Below, piece after piece: positions 53,702-61,742 of a stretch of 64,000 nucleotides of DNA (its first letter is position 1; each line of letters opens with the position of its first letter). The translations under genes were made by a program, and so were the position numbers. The stretch is taken from contig NZ_JAGGLB010000002.1 of NCBI RefSeq assembly GCF_017874215.1, forward strand, positions 310,001 through 374,000, written 5' to 3'. The notes beneath the pieces are model-generated. The model saw only the letters and a program-made list of their open reading frames with translations, had not been told where the DNA came from and made no database searches. This DNA comes from Paenibacillus eucommiae. Lineage in GTDB: Bacteria > Bacillota > Bacilli > Paenibacillales > NBRC-103111.

Positions 53702-55426
53702 TTATGTCCACCTCCAACCAGAAGGATACTCATTCTTCAGCATCCCTTCGCTCCATTTACCCCAACCGACAGCAAACCCATCGACACAGATGAGGCAGTA
53801 GCCACGGGCTCCCAATGCGGGGTCATCGCGAACAACTTCATGCTCGGCCACCTCAAGTGTCTCTCCTTTTAAATATCGAATCACTCTACCATCTGAGGTC
53901 AAAAGATTGATCGTACGCGTAGCGTCCTCCATCAAGAGACCCATAGCCATCGCATGGGATGGCTGAAAGCGCCCGCGGTGCAGCGCGCCCAAGTACCAGC
54001 CCGGCCTCACGATCTTCACGCCGTTCAGCTCGGGCAAGCCCTCCGGCGCCGCGTACGCGTGCTCGCCGAAACACACGAGCCGCTCGGCGGCTTCGGGCAC
54101 CCTGCCGCTGCGCAGCAGCTCACGCCCGAACGCCTGCAGCGGCTCCAGGCTCACGCCCGCTTGCGGCGCTGCCGCGCGGGCTTCACGCAGCGCGCCTCCG
54201 CGCCCGCTGCGCTTGCTGGTTGCCGCGACAGGCTGCGCCGCGGCGCTTTCGACAACAGCTGCGCTTAGCGCCGCAGCTGTTCCCGTCTGCCGCAGCACGG
54301 CGACAAAATGGCCCTCGCCTTTAAGGCGATGGGGCCACAATCTGACCGTGTCGGCGACGGCCGCAACTGCTCGGGCCGAGTAAGCGCCCTCGCTGCACCA
54401 AGGCATACGCAGCCAGTCAGGTCTGCCTGAAGAAAAACCAACGCCAGCCGATTTTCCTTTTATTCTGTCTCTGATCTCGTCTCTGATCTCGTCACTGATT
54501 TTGTCACTGATTTTGTCATTGACTTCATCATTCATCCCATCATTGATCTTGCCTTTGAATTCATCATTCATTCCGTCATTGATCTTGCCTTTGACCTCAT
54601 TATTCATCTCATCATTGACTTCATCATTCATCTCATCATTCACAAAAACCCTAACAACCTCAAAATCTTCGTGACTATCCAAAAATTCAGCAATCTGAGC
54701 CTCATTCTCCTCCGGTGAGAAGGTGCAAGTCGAATACACAAGCCTGCCGCCTGGGGCCAGCATCTGGGCAGCTTGTCCCAGCAGCTCATGCTGCATGAGC
54801 GAGCATTCCGTCACGGAGTGGCGCTCCCACTGGGCCATCATGCCCTCTTCCTTGCGAAACATACCTTCACCGGAGCACGGAGCATCAATCAGAATTTTAT
54901 CGAAAAATCCGGCAAAAGGAGCCAGCATCCGTTCCGGCTTTTCATTCAGCACAACCGCATTGCGGACGCCGAACAGCTCCAGATTTTTAACTAATGCCTT
55001 TACACGGTCGGAATGATTATCATTGACTACAAGCACACCTCTGCCCTGCAGCTTTGCGGCAATTTGCGTTGACTTTCCACCCGGGGCGGCACATAGATCG
55101 AGCACACGCTCCCCGGGGTGTACATCCAGTAGTTCAACTGGAGACATCGCACTTGGTTCTTGAATATAGTAAAGGCCTGCATGATAATAAGGATGTTTGC
55201 CTGGCCTCTCTCCTTCTTCATAGTACAAACCTTCTGCAGCCCATGGAACAGACGTAACGGCAAAAGGCGATTTCTCCAAAAATTCATTCATACCAACCTT
55301 AAGCGTATTTACTCTAATTCCAAAAGCCCGAGGCTGCTCATAAGAATCCAAAAATTCCTTAAGCTCCCCGCCTAATAAGTCTTTCATCTTACTCACAAAT
55401 AATTCGGGTAATTCACTTCTGCTCAT
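53702..55426 (-). CDS. rsmF: 16S rRNA m5C methyltransferase (RsmF-type) with low-complexity insert
   Basis: A 574-residue RsmB/RsmF-family enzyme. The SAM site is DLCAAPGGKSTQIA, motif IV is DAPCSGEGMF and the catalytic Cys is in STCTFSPEENE, with a C-terminal RNA-binding region. It methylates cytosine C5 in rRNA. Residues ~261-322 are a tandem repeat of four-residue units (NDEM, NDEV, KGKI, NDGM, SDKI, RDEI), not expected in the family and coded by a minisatellite. The Ala/Arg-rich stretch that follows is GC-rich. ATG is at 55426 with TGAGCAGAAG upstream. RsmF assignment is by architecture. Confidence 0.85.
   Translation of the reverse strand: MSRSELPELFVSKMKDLLGGELKEFLDSYEQPRAFGIRVNTLKVGMNEFLEKSPFAVTSVPWAAEGLYYEEGERPGKHPYYHAGLYYIQEPSAMSPVELLDVHPGERVLDLCAAPGGKSTQIAAKLQGRGVLVVNDNHSDRVKALVKNLELFGVRNAVVLNEKPERMLAPFAGFFDKILIDAPCSGEGMFRKEEGMMAQWERHSVTECSLMQHELLGQAAQMLAPGGRLVYSTCTFSPEENEAQIAEFLDSHEDFEVVRVFVNDEMNDEVNDEMNNEVKGKINDGMNDEFKGKINDGMNDEVNDKISDKISDEIRDEIRDRIKGKSAGVGFSSGRPDWLRMPWCSEGAYSARAVAAVADTVRLWPHRLKGEGHFVAVLRQTGTAAALSAAVVESAAAQPVAATSKRSGRGGALREARAAAPQAGVSLEPLQAFGRELLRSGRVPEAAERLVCFGEHAYAAPEGLPELNGVKIVRPGWYLGALHRGRFQPSHAMAMGLLMEDATRTINLLTSDGRVIRYLKGETLEVAEHEVVRDDPALGARGYCLICVDGFAVGWGKWSEGMLKNEYPSGWRWT
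54465..54648. repeat. 12-bp minisatellite inside the methyltransferase gene
   Basis: About fifteen imperfect 12-bp units (such as TCATCATTGACT, TCATCATTCATC and TCACTGATTTTG) follow each other, with a higher 36-bp period in the middle. All variants keep the reading frame, so copy number can change without frameshift. Confidence 0.85.
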
Positions 55427-55582
55427 CCCATCTTCCTCTCCAGCTTCCTTACCGGAAGCAGCATATCGGTATTATAGCTGACTTGTCACCAAACAGCCAA
55501 TCTTTTTCTGATCCGTTAGAAGGAAACAGGACATTTGTATAGAAACTATAAATAAGTACGCAAATAACCAACGAGGTGGAAC

Positions 55583-56092
55583 ATGAAAAAACTACTTATT
55601 TATTTAGGTATTGTCGTTATTTTATTTGGAGCTTTATATGTCGTGAATCAGCAGTCCAAGAAAGTGGATGATGCTAAATATGCCGACAATCCTTACGGTG
55701 TAGCCGCTTCTAAGCTGAATCCCGCTACAGTTGCCCTTCTGAACGATCCGAATTACCAAGACATTATCCTGCCCAAAAAGCTTGAGGAAAAAATAGCAAA
55801 CAAAGAAAGCTTCTTTGTCTACTATTTCAAATCGGATTGCTCTCACTGCATGATAACCACACCAGTTATTAAGCCAGTTGAAAAAGAAGCAGGTGTCACT
55901 GTCCATCAATTCAATCTTCTGGAGTATGATAAAGGCTGGCAGAAATATAACATCAGAGTAACACCTACACTCGTTTACTACAAAGATGGCAAAGAAGTAG
56001 AGCGTATGGAAGGCGGAGTACCCGAAACACCAGGTGGACCAGGCAACACCCCGGCAACTTTTAAACAATTTTTCGAAAAATACAAAAGCTAG
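55583..56092 (+). CDS. Membrane-anchored thioredoxin-like protein
   Basis: A 169-residue protein with an N-terminal hydrophobic helix (about residues 2-20) and a thioredoxin fold. The active-site motif is SDCSHCMI (Cys87 and Cys90 in a CSHC arrangement) and the cis-Pro is in RVTPTLVYY. It probably acts outside the membrane in thiol-disulphide exchange. ATG follows GAGGTGG. A terminator follows. Confidence 0.87.
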   Translation: MKKLLIYLGIVVILFGALYVVNQQSKKVDDAKYADNPYGVAASKLNPATVALLNDPNYQDIILPKKLEEKIANKESFFVYYFKSDCSHCMITTPVIKPVEKEAGVTVHQFNLLEYDKGWQKYNIRVTPTLVYYKDGKEVERMEGGVPETPGGPGNTPATFKQFFEKYKS

Positions 56093-56156
56093 GGAAATCG
56101 ACCATAAAAAACAGCTTAACAGCCACAACAGCAGCAAAATAACAGCAACAACAAAC

Positions 56157-56200
56157 ACAAGCACCTTGACCACATTTCTCAGTGGATGCAAGGTGCTTGT
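56157..56200. terminator. Bidirectional terminator
   Basis: A 12-bp perfect stem (ACAAGCACCTTG and CAAGGTGCTTGT) with a 20-base loop, ending in TTTTCT on the plus strand; the convergent DUF309 gene ends at 56215. Confidence 0.8.
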
Positions 56201-56214
56201 TTTCTAATTATGAA

Positions 56215-56673
56215 TCAGACAAAATCCTTATGTGGAGCTGGCGGATTGAGCTTCATGTCCACAAGAAGCTGTTCCAAGTTCGGGTCAAGCACCTTAATAT
56301 CCAGATCGTAAGGCTCAAAGGGAGCCGAACTGTACTGCTGGAGCCTCTCTACATAGTCGCGGCTGTCGTCTAACAGCTTTTCAAGGTCAATACCCATAAT
56401 GTCACGCGGATACGGACTCAGCTTCTCCAGTGCCGCAGTAAACAGCTTAAGAGAGCCATTGCTATTGCCGTTGAAATGATGATAAAGGCCTACTGCAACC
56501 TGCAGCAGACCTTGATATAACGTGTTGCGTCCTTCCTCCAGCCACAGTTCTTCCATCACTTCATGACACTCAAAGTAGTCTCTGGCCTCGTTAAAATAGT
56601 AAAGAAACTCCACATACAGACGATCATAAATAGCCATAAGGTCAAGCATGCTCCCCTTTTTTCGCTCGTGCAA
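56215..56673 (-). CDS. DUF309-family protein
   Basis: A helical protein of 144-152 residues with the family motif ARDYFECHEVMEELWLEE and a second conserved stretch YQGLLQVAVGLYHHFNGN. The biochemical role is unknown. The start is uncertain: an ATG at 56649 lies near AAGGGG, and the frame is open to 56673. It overlaps the RelQ-like gene end and is likely cotranscribed with it. Confidence 0.85.
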   Translation of the reverse strand: MHERKKGSMLDLMAIYDRLYVEFLYYFNEARDYFECHEVMEELWLEEGRNTLYQGLLQVAVGLYHHFNGNSNGSLKLFTAALEKLSPYPRDIMGIDLEKLLDDSRDYVERLQQYSSAPFEPYDLDIKVLDPNLEQLLVDMKLNPPAPHKDFV

Positions 56674-57445
56674 TCGCTGCTTCTATATCAGAAGACAATT
56701 CATTCAGACCTCTTGAGTCTTCTTGCTCCCATATTTCATTAAACCGAAGTTGAAATTGAGCTGCTTCCCTGATGCGCCGGTAAAAGTAAAGCTCCTGAAT
56801 GTGATTAAGCACCTTATTGATCAGGCTGGAATTATCTTCAAAAAGCTTTTGGGCCTCCACAATTTCCTCGCGAATGCTCGACATCTCCTGATCCAGCAAA
56901 AAAGCCGCTTCACCCGCTTTACTCAAACGTATTCTTACATCATCGGGCAAGGTTTCTTTATATTTATAGTTCAATGAATGCTCTATCGTCGCCCAGAAAT
57001 TCATGGCCAATGTCCGAATTTGTACCTCCGCCAGCAGTCTTTTCATTCCCAGCGCCGTTTGTACCGGATATTCGATAATAATGTGATAACTGCGATAGCC
57101 GCTTTCTTTTTTGTTGACGATATAGTCCTTTTCATAAACAACCTTCATATCTTGTCTAGCGCGGATGAGCTCAGTTAAATATTCAATATCCTCAACAAAT
57201 TGACACATAATGCGGATACCGGCAATATCCTCAATTCCAGTCTCTAATTGGTCGCCTGGCACATTTAATTTTTTGGCTTTGTCCAAAATACTGGAAATCT
57301 TTTTAACACGGCCTGTAACGAATTCTATAGGAGAATATTCCTCACGGCTTTTCAACTCGCCGCGCAGCGTTTTGAATTTAACCTTTAGCTCTTCTATCGT
57401 TTGCTCATAAGGAAGAAGAAACTTCCTCCAGTCACGTCCATCCAT
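56642..57445 (-). CDS. relQ: Small alarmone synthetase RelQ/YjbM type
   Basis: A 267-residue (p)ppGpp synthetase-only protein (usual RelQ length about 210). The N-terminus EFVTGRVKKISSILDKA, then IEDIAGIRIMCQFVEDI, KESGYRSYHI and AEVQIRTLAMNFWATIEHSL follow Bacillus YjbM closely; no hydrolase HD domain or ACT/TGS domain is present. It makes ppGpp/pppGpp from GTP or GDP plus ATP. The extra C-terminal ~50 residues are helical and charged. Overlaps the DUF309 gene; the class 2 dihydroorotate dehydrogenase gene is just upstream. Confidence 0.93.
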   Translation of the reverse strand: MDGRDWRKFLLPYEQTIEELKVKFKTLRGELKSREEYSPIEFVTGRVKKISSILDKAKKLNVPGDQLETGIEDIAGIRIMCQFVEDIEYLTELIRARQDMKVVYEKDYIVNKKESGYRSYHIIIEYPVQTALGMKRLLAEVQIRTLAMNFWATIEHSLNYKYKETLPDDVRIRLSKAGEAAFLLDQEMSSIREEIVEAQKLFEDNSSLINKVLNHIQELYFYRRIREAAQFQLRFNEIWEQEDSRGLNELSSDIEAAIARAKKGEHA

Positions 57446-57473
57446 TTATCTGCCTCCATTCCAGATGAAGTCA

Positions 57474-58568
57474 CTACTGATCTGCACCAATTGCTTCAGA
57501 AATATGGGTAAATCCATCTCTTTCAAGCAGAGCCTTCAGCCCTTTATTCAATGTACCGAGAAGCTCCGGACCTTCGTAGATCAAAGCCGAATATACCTCT
57601 ACGAGACTTGCGCCAGCCCGTATTTTGTCATAAGCGTCCTGAGCTGTGAAAATGCCCCCCGAACCAATAATCGGAAGCTTCCCTTCAGTAAGACGGTATA
57701 TAGTTCTTATGATCTCTGTTGAACGCTTGGTTAACGGCCTGCCGCTTAAACCGCCTGCCTGCACCTGATTAGGATGGTTAAGCCCTGCCCTGCTAAGCGT
57801 CGTGTTCGTCGCAATGATTCCGGATATTCCATTGTCCATAATGGAGCGAACCGTCAGTTCCAGCTCTGCATCTGTTAGATCAGGAGCAATCTTGACCAGC
57901 ACCGGCTTGCCAGGATGATTATGCTTATCCTTCTGCAGTCCCATCTCATCCCTTACGGCATGAAGCAGTCTGTTTAAATCATTCCCATGCTGCAGATTAC
58001 GTAAATCTGGCGTGTTCGGTGAACTGATATTGACCACAAAAAAATCACCCCACTCAAAAAGCCTGCGAATGCAAGAACGATAATCATCCTCTGCATGCTC
58101 ATTTGGTGTCAGCTTGTTCTTCCCAATATTGACAGCCACCGGAATAACCCGCCGGCCTGCCTTACGCAAATTATCGGCCATCTCTTCAATACCGACGTTA
58201 TTAAAGCCCATTCTATTGATTAAGGCCTCATCCTCAGGTAAGCGGAACAGCCTTGGCAGCTCATTACCTTCTTGAGGCTTAGGCGTAATCGTCCCAACCT
58301 CCATAAACCCAAAGCCCAGCCGGGAAAATGCCTTGACCGCTTTCGCATTTTTATCCAGTCCTGCGGCTAGTCCAATTGGATTCGTGAATGTAATATCCCA
58401 TAGTGTTTGCGATAAAACAGATGAATACGGAACCCCATACATCGATTGTATCAATTGTTTGCCACCAGGAAAAGCCCCAACCGCCTGAAGCCCGTTAAGG
58501 GTAAGATGGTGAGCCTTTTCTGGGTCCATTCGAAATAAAATCGGCTTCCCCAGTTTTTTATATAACAT
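57474..58568 (-). CDS. pyrD: Dihydroorotate dehydrogenase, class 2 (quinone)
   Basis: About 364 residues. Class 2 enzymes bind the membrane, use quinone and FMN, and oxidise dihydroorotate to orotate in pyrimidine synthesis. Evidence is the N-terminal helical membrane-contact region (DPEKAHHLTLNGL), the active-site Ser in VVNISSPNTPDLR, and C-terminal FMN motifs GSGGIFTAQDAYDKI. ATG at 58568 follows GGGGTG at 8 bases; an in-frame GTG at 58574 is the alternative. No other pyr genes are nearby. Confidence 0.93.
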   Translation of the reverse strand: MLYKKLGKPILFRMDPEKAHHLTLNGLQAVGAFPGGKQLIQSMYGVPYSSVLSQTLWDITFTNPIGLAAGLDKNAKAVKAFSRLGFGFMEVGTITPKPQEGNELPRLFRLPEDEALINRMGFNNVGIEEMADNLRKAGRRVIPVAVNIGKNKLTPNEHAEDDYRSCIRRLFEWGDFFVVNISSPNTPDLRNLQHGNDLNRLLHAVRDEMGLQKDKHNHPGKPVLVKIAPDLTDAELELTVRSIMDNGISGIIATNTTLSRAGLNHPNQVQAGGLSGRPLTKRSTEIIRTIYRLTEGKLPIIGSGGIFTAQDAYDKIRAGASLVEVYSALIYEGPELLGTLNKGLKALLERDGFTHISEAIGADQ

Positions 58569-58774
58569 GTACACGCACCCCGTTCTTTATCAATACTCTA
58601 ACAGTCAGTTTATCCGACTCCGGGAAATTATGCAATCATATTAGGCTTATTTATCCATACCAGAGACAACAGGGACGCATCATGAAAGCGCTAAACATTG
58701 TTGTACTAATCTCCTCCGGAAATGTGATATGATAAGCCTATATCCTCATTCCTACTTAAAGAAAGGTGATTGTC

Positions 58775-58906
58775 ATGTCAAGAAGAAAACCTGTTCAAAC
58801 TCAAAGAAAAAACAAAGATGAAATTAACAAAAAAGCGCTGATCTGGACGGGCTCGATCATGTTGGCTATCATCATATTTATGGCCCTGTCGTTAATTTTG
58901 AAGTAG
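58775..58906 (+). CDS. 43-residue single-helix membrane peptide
   Basis: An ORF of 43 residues, basic at the start (MSRRKPVQTQRKNKDE) and ending in one hydrophobic helix (ALIWTGSIMLAIIIFMALSL). ATG at 58775 follows AAAGGTGA. The small size and organisation suggest a real small membrane protein. It is convergent with the L,D-transpeptidase gene. No function known. Confidence 0.6.
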   Translation: MSRRKPVQTQRKNKDEINKKALIWTGSIMLAIIIFMALSLILK

Positions 58907-58953
58907 CTTATTTTGAAGTAACGTAATCAACAGGCACTTTATAGTTTTTATTT

Positions 58954-60525
58954 TTAGTTCAGCCATTTGTATTTTTTTCGGGGGTTAGTTTCCTCTGTCT
59001 CTACAGGCAGCTGGAATGATTTGCCCGGTTTACCTACTCCCTTGTCGCCTTTTGATGGTTCTGGCGAGCCCGGGTTTGATGGATCTGAGTCTTCGGGAGA
59101 AAGCTTCTTGCCAATCTTCACCTTTGTCTGGTGAGGAACCATATCGTACAGCTCTTCAAGGTCCGCTTGCAGCATTCGCACACACCCAAGGGATTCATCT
59201 GCGCCAATGCTGCTGGGCTTGTTCGTGCCATGGATCGCATAGAGGGTATCCGACAGCGTCATGCCCCTGCTTCCAAACTCCCCGTTTGATTTACCATTCG
59301 GATTTCTAACCTTTTCAGAGATGATAAATTCTCCTTCCGGCGTCTTATCTCCTCCTAAACCAACCGGATAACTGCGAACGATAAAGCTGCCGCTGACTAA
59401 CAGCAACCGATGCTTCTCTGTGTCGATGAGAATTTCTAACGGCTTCCCCAGTGGAGAAGACAGCATTTCCATGCTTTTGGCACTTTGTGGCTCTTTAGGC
59501 GGCTTCTCTTCCGTTGCAGCAGTGGGATCGTCCGTATTCGACTTTGGAGGCTGCCCGGAAGCTGGCACTCCGCTGTTCGTTTCCCGCTGCTCTTTAAGCA
59601 CCTCAGGGAACATTGCTTTCATCCGCGGCGTCATGCCGGGCAGCAGATTTTCCGGATAAGGGCTGCTTAATTGTTCCGCTTTGTTAGGCATTACACCATT
59701 CTTTTGCTTATACGCCGTTATAGCCGAGCTTAACACGATAGCTTCTTCACGTTCCGCACGCCAATTTTCAACAACCGGCACAACCTCATCAACACTGCTT
59801 GCATCGCATGAGCATAATTCTGGATCGTAATACTGAACGAGTGATTGGCTTTTATTGTCCTCACTATGCTCCACTCCGAGTAAAATCTTCGGGGCTTTGA
59901 ACCACTCGATCCATTGCCCATCGGCCGTTCGTTCACCTTCTACAACAAGCGCCTTTTCCCAAACCTTTTCCTGGGGCGCTATCATCTCCGCCAGCTCATC
60001 TTTCCAGCTTCTTTGGGAGTAGTAAATTTTCGCGCCCGTCTCCATGGGCAGTGGAATCACAGATTCAGGCTGCAGCACAGTAAGACCCGAATTTGTTGGT
60101 TCAACAGAAGGCACAGGAGCAGAGCTCCCTTCCTCCCTAGACTTTTCCCTGGCCATATCCATAGAAGCTGGAATATATAAAAATAGCAGCAATGCTGCCA
60201 AAATAGCCCATCGCCATCTTGAGCTCTGCTTTTGCTTCTGCTTGCTCTCAATTTGTAAATTTGCCAGTAGAACCTTATCCAGGTTATCCTTGTCAAAAAC
60301 AATTTGCTGGCGCTCAAATGCTTCATAGATTTCACCAGCCTTGGCAAAGCAATAATTTGCCTTTGCTTCCTTGCCCTTTGCAGCGTATTCTCTACCGAGC
60401 AAATACCAGCCCATCTTATGCTCGGGATGTTCTTTTACATAATTTTTTAAATATAGAGGATCCTCGATCGGATTATGCTGAAAAAACCGTTCAACCTGCT
60501 GCAGATTTCTCCGCTTATCATTCAT
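58954..60525 (-). CDS. L,D-transpeptidase (YkuD) with TPR-like region and membrane helix
   Basis: A 523-residue protein: N-terminal helical TPR-like part (about residues 18-85), a membrane helix (105-122), a linker with Pro/Ser/Thr and a YkuD catalytic domain (about 365-475) with AIHGTNKPSSIGADESLGCV, where His, Ser and the catalytic Cys are visible. Such enzymes cross-link peptidoglycan via L-D bonds. The Pro/Gly/Asp-rich C-terminus is unlike the core family. The N-terminal part would be cytoplasmic, which is atypical. Confidence 0.9.
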   Translation of the reverse strand: MNDKRRNLQQVERFFQHNPIEDPLYLKNYVKEHPEHKMGWYLLGREYAAKGKEAKANYCFAKAGEIYEAFERQQIVFDKDNLDKVLLANLQIESKQKQKQSSRWRWAILAALLLFLYIPASMDMAREKSREEGSSAPVPSVEPTNSGLTVLQPESVIPLPMETGAKIYYSQRSWKDELAEMIAPQEKVWEKALVVEGERTADGQWIEWFKAPKILLGVEHSEDNKSQSLVQYYDPELCSCDASSVDEVVPVVENWRAEREEAIVLSSAITAYKQKNGVMPNKAEQLSSPYPENLLPGMTPRMKAMFPEVLKEQRETNSGVPASGQPPKSNTDDPTAATEEKPPKEPQSAKSMEMLSSPLGKPLEILIDTEKHRLLLVSGSFIVRSYPVGLGGDKTPEGEFIISEKVRNPNGKSNGEFGSRGMTLSDTLYAIHGTNKPSSIGADESLGCVRMLQADLEELYDMVPHQTKVKIGKKLSPEDSDPSNPGSPEPSKGDKGVGKPGKSFQLPVETEETNPRKKYKWLN

Positions 60526-60695
60526 TGAATGTTCCTCCAGTCTCTAAATTGACTTCTACGTATCCTTTTATCAGTGAATGGGCGTCCGCGCGCAATTGCC
60601 CTTCTTTTTTTATCGGCAGCATTTGCTCATTTATGAAGAAAAAAGACGAGCCTCAGGGAGATCATGCCTCCTCCAGCCCGCCATACTTAGCCCCT

Positions 60696-61433
60696 TTAGT
60701 TATCCAATAAATCAGTTATTGAATGCCACTGCTCGTTGGTTAAATAATTCCGGTCTTCCATAACCAGAGCGAACGCGTTCACGACTTCCGGATCAAAATG
60801 TGTGCCTTTACATCGGATTAGCTCATGGACACCTTCCATATAGCTTCTTTCATTCGCATAAGGTCTAAAAGTAGTCATCGCATCAAAAGCATCTGCAACC
60901 GCAACGATTCGGGCAAAAAACGGGATTTCCGCCCCTTTCAGCTTATCCGGATAACCTGTACCATCCATTCTTTCATGATGATGCTTAGCAACCTGAGAGG
61001 CCTGTATCATTCGTTCCCTAGGCTCTATTTTGGATAAAATACGTGCTCCAATAAGGGTGTGTGAAATCATAATTTCAAACTCTTCCTCGTTCAGACTTTC
61101 GTCTTTAAGCAGCACACGATCTGGAACTCCAATCTTACCGATATCATGCATTAACGCAGCCCTGTGAAAATGACGGCACTCCTTCTCGTCTACACCCATG
61201 CGGCGCGCAATCCACAGTGAATAAATCGCCACACGTGAGGAATGCCCTGCTGTGTATGGATCTTTTGAGTCCAAAGCAAGGATCAGGGTTTGAATAGCAC
61301 TCATAGAAAAAGTATGCGACTCTTTGCCAGCATCTTTTTGCAGCTCTAATGAAGATTCCAGCAGAAGCGTCAGTTCCCTATTTTTTTGCTCAAGCTCAAC
61401 AATTCGCTCCTCAAGCTTCCTTACATGAGTCAC
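60696..61433 (-). CDS. HD-GYP c-di-GMP phosphodiesterase
   Basis: About 245 residues. After a short coiled coil (ERIVELEQKNRELTLLLESS), the HD-GYP domain shows HSSRVAIYSLWIARRMG, HDIGKIGVPDRVLLKD and HHERMDGTGYP (GYP-type motif), so c-di-GMP hydrolysis is expected. GTG at 61433 is favoured by GGGGGG 7 bases upstream; ATG at 61472 is possible. The GGDEF protein at 30050 is a possible opposing enzyme. Confidence 0.85.
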   Translation of the reverse strand: MTHVRKLEERIVELEQKNRELTLLLESSLELQKDAGKESHTFSMSAIQTLILALDSKDPYTAGHSSRVAIYSLWIARRMGVDEKECRHFHRAALMHDIGKIGVPDRVLLKDESLNEEEFEIMISHTLIGARILSKIEPRERMIQASQVAKHHHERMDGTGYPDKLKGAEIPFFARIVAVADAFDAMTTFRPYANERSYMEGVHELIRCKGTHFDPEVVNAFALVMEDRNYLTNEQWHSITDLLDN

Positions 61434-61604
61434 AGGCTGTCCCCCCACTGTGCTAATCATTGTAAATATCATAATCTAAAGAAGCTGTTGTTGTGAAGCA
61501 TAAATATGAAACGACAGCGCCTGCTCAGCACAGGATGTGTAGAGTAGGCGCTGCATATTTCATATATACATGGAACATTCATTTGGAGAAAAACGCCTCG
61601 TTGC

Positions 61605-61727
61605 GCCCTTTGAGGTGCGTGTTAGTGACGCAGTGCTTGAGTGGTAAGGGGTGTGGGCTCCAGCCGCTGTTAAAGATTTGTTCCTTGAATAGAATGGATG
61701 TGGGTTTCGGAGGGTGGGCTGCTGCCA
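61605..61727. repeat. Dispersed repeat, short copy
   Basis: Shares a left block (GTGCGTGTTAGTGAC, GGCTCCAGCCGCTGTTAAAG, GATTTGTTCC and GAATGGATG) and a right block (TTTCGGAGGGTGGGCTGCTG) with the long copy at 41376-41876, but lacks its palindrome-bearing interior. It sits between the HD-GYP gene and the NHL gene. No gene is seen here. Confidence 0.7.
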
Positions 61728-61742
61728 GGTGCCACTATCACC

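Noticed and set aside
60640..60695. Possible terminator after the HD-GYP gene
   Set aside because: A T-run is present on the minus strand, but no stable stem could be placed directly before it.
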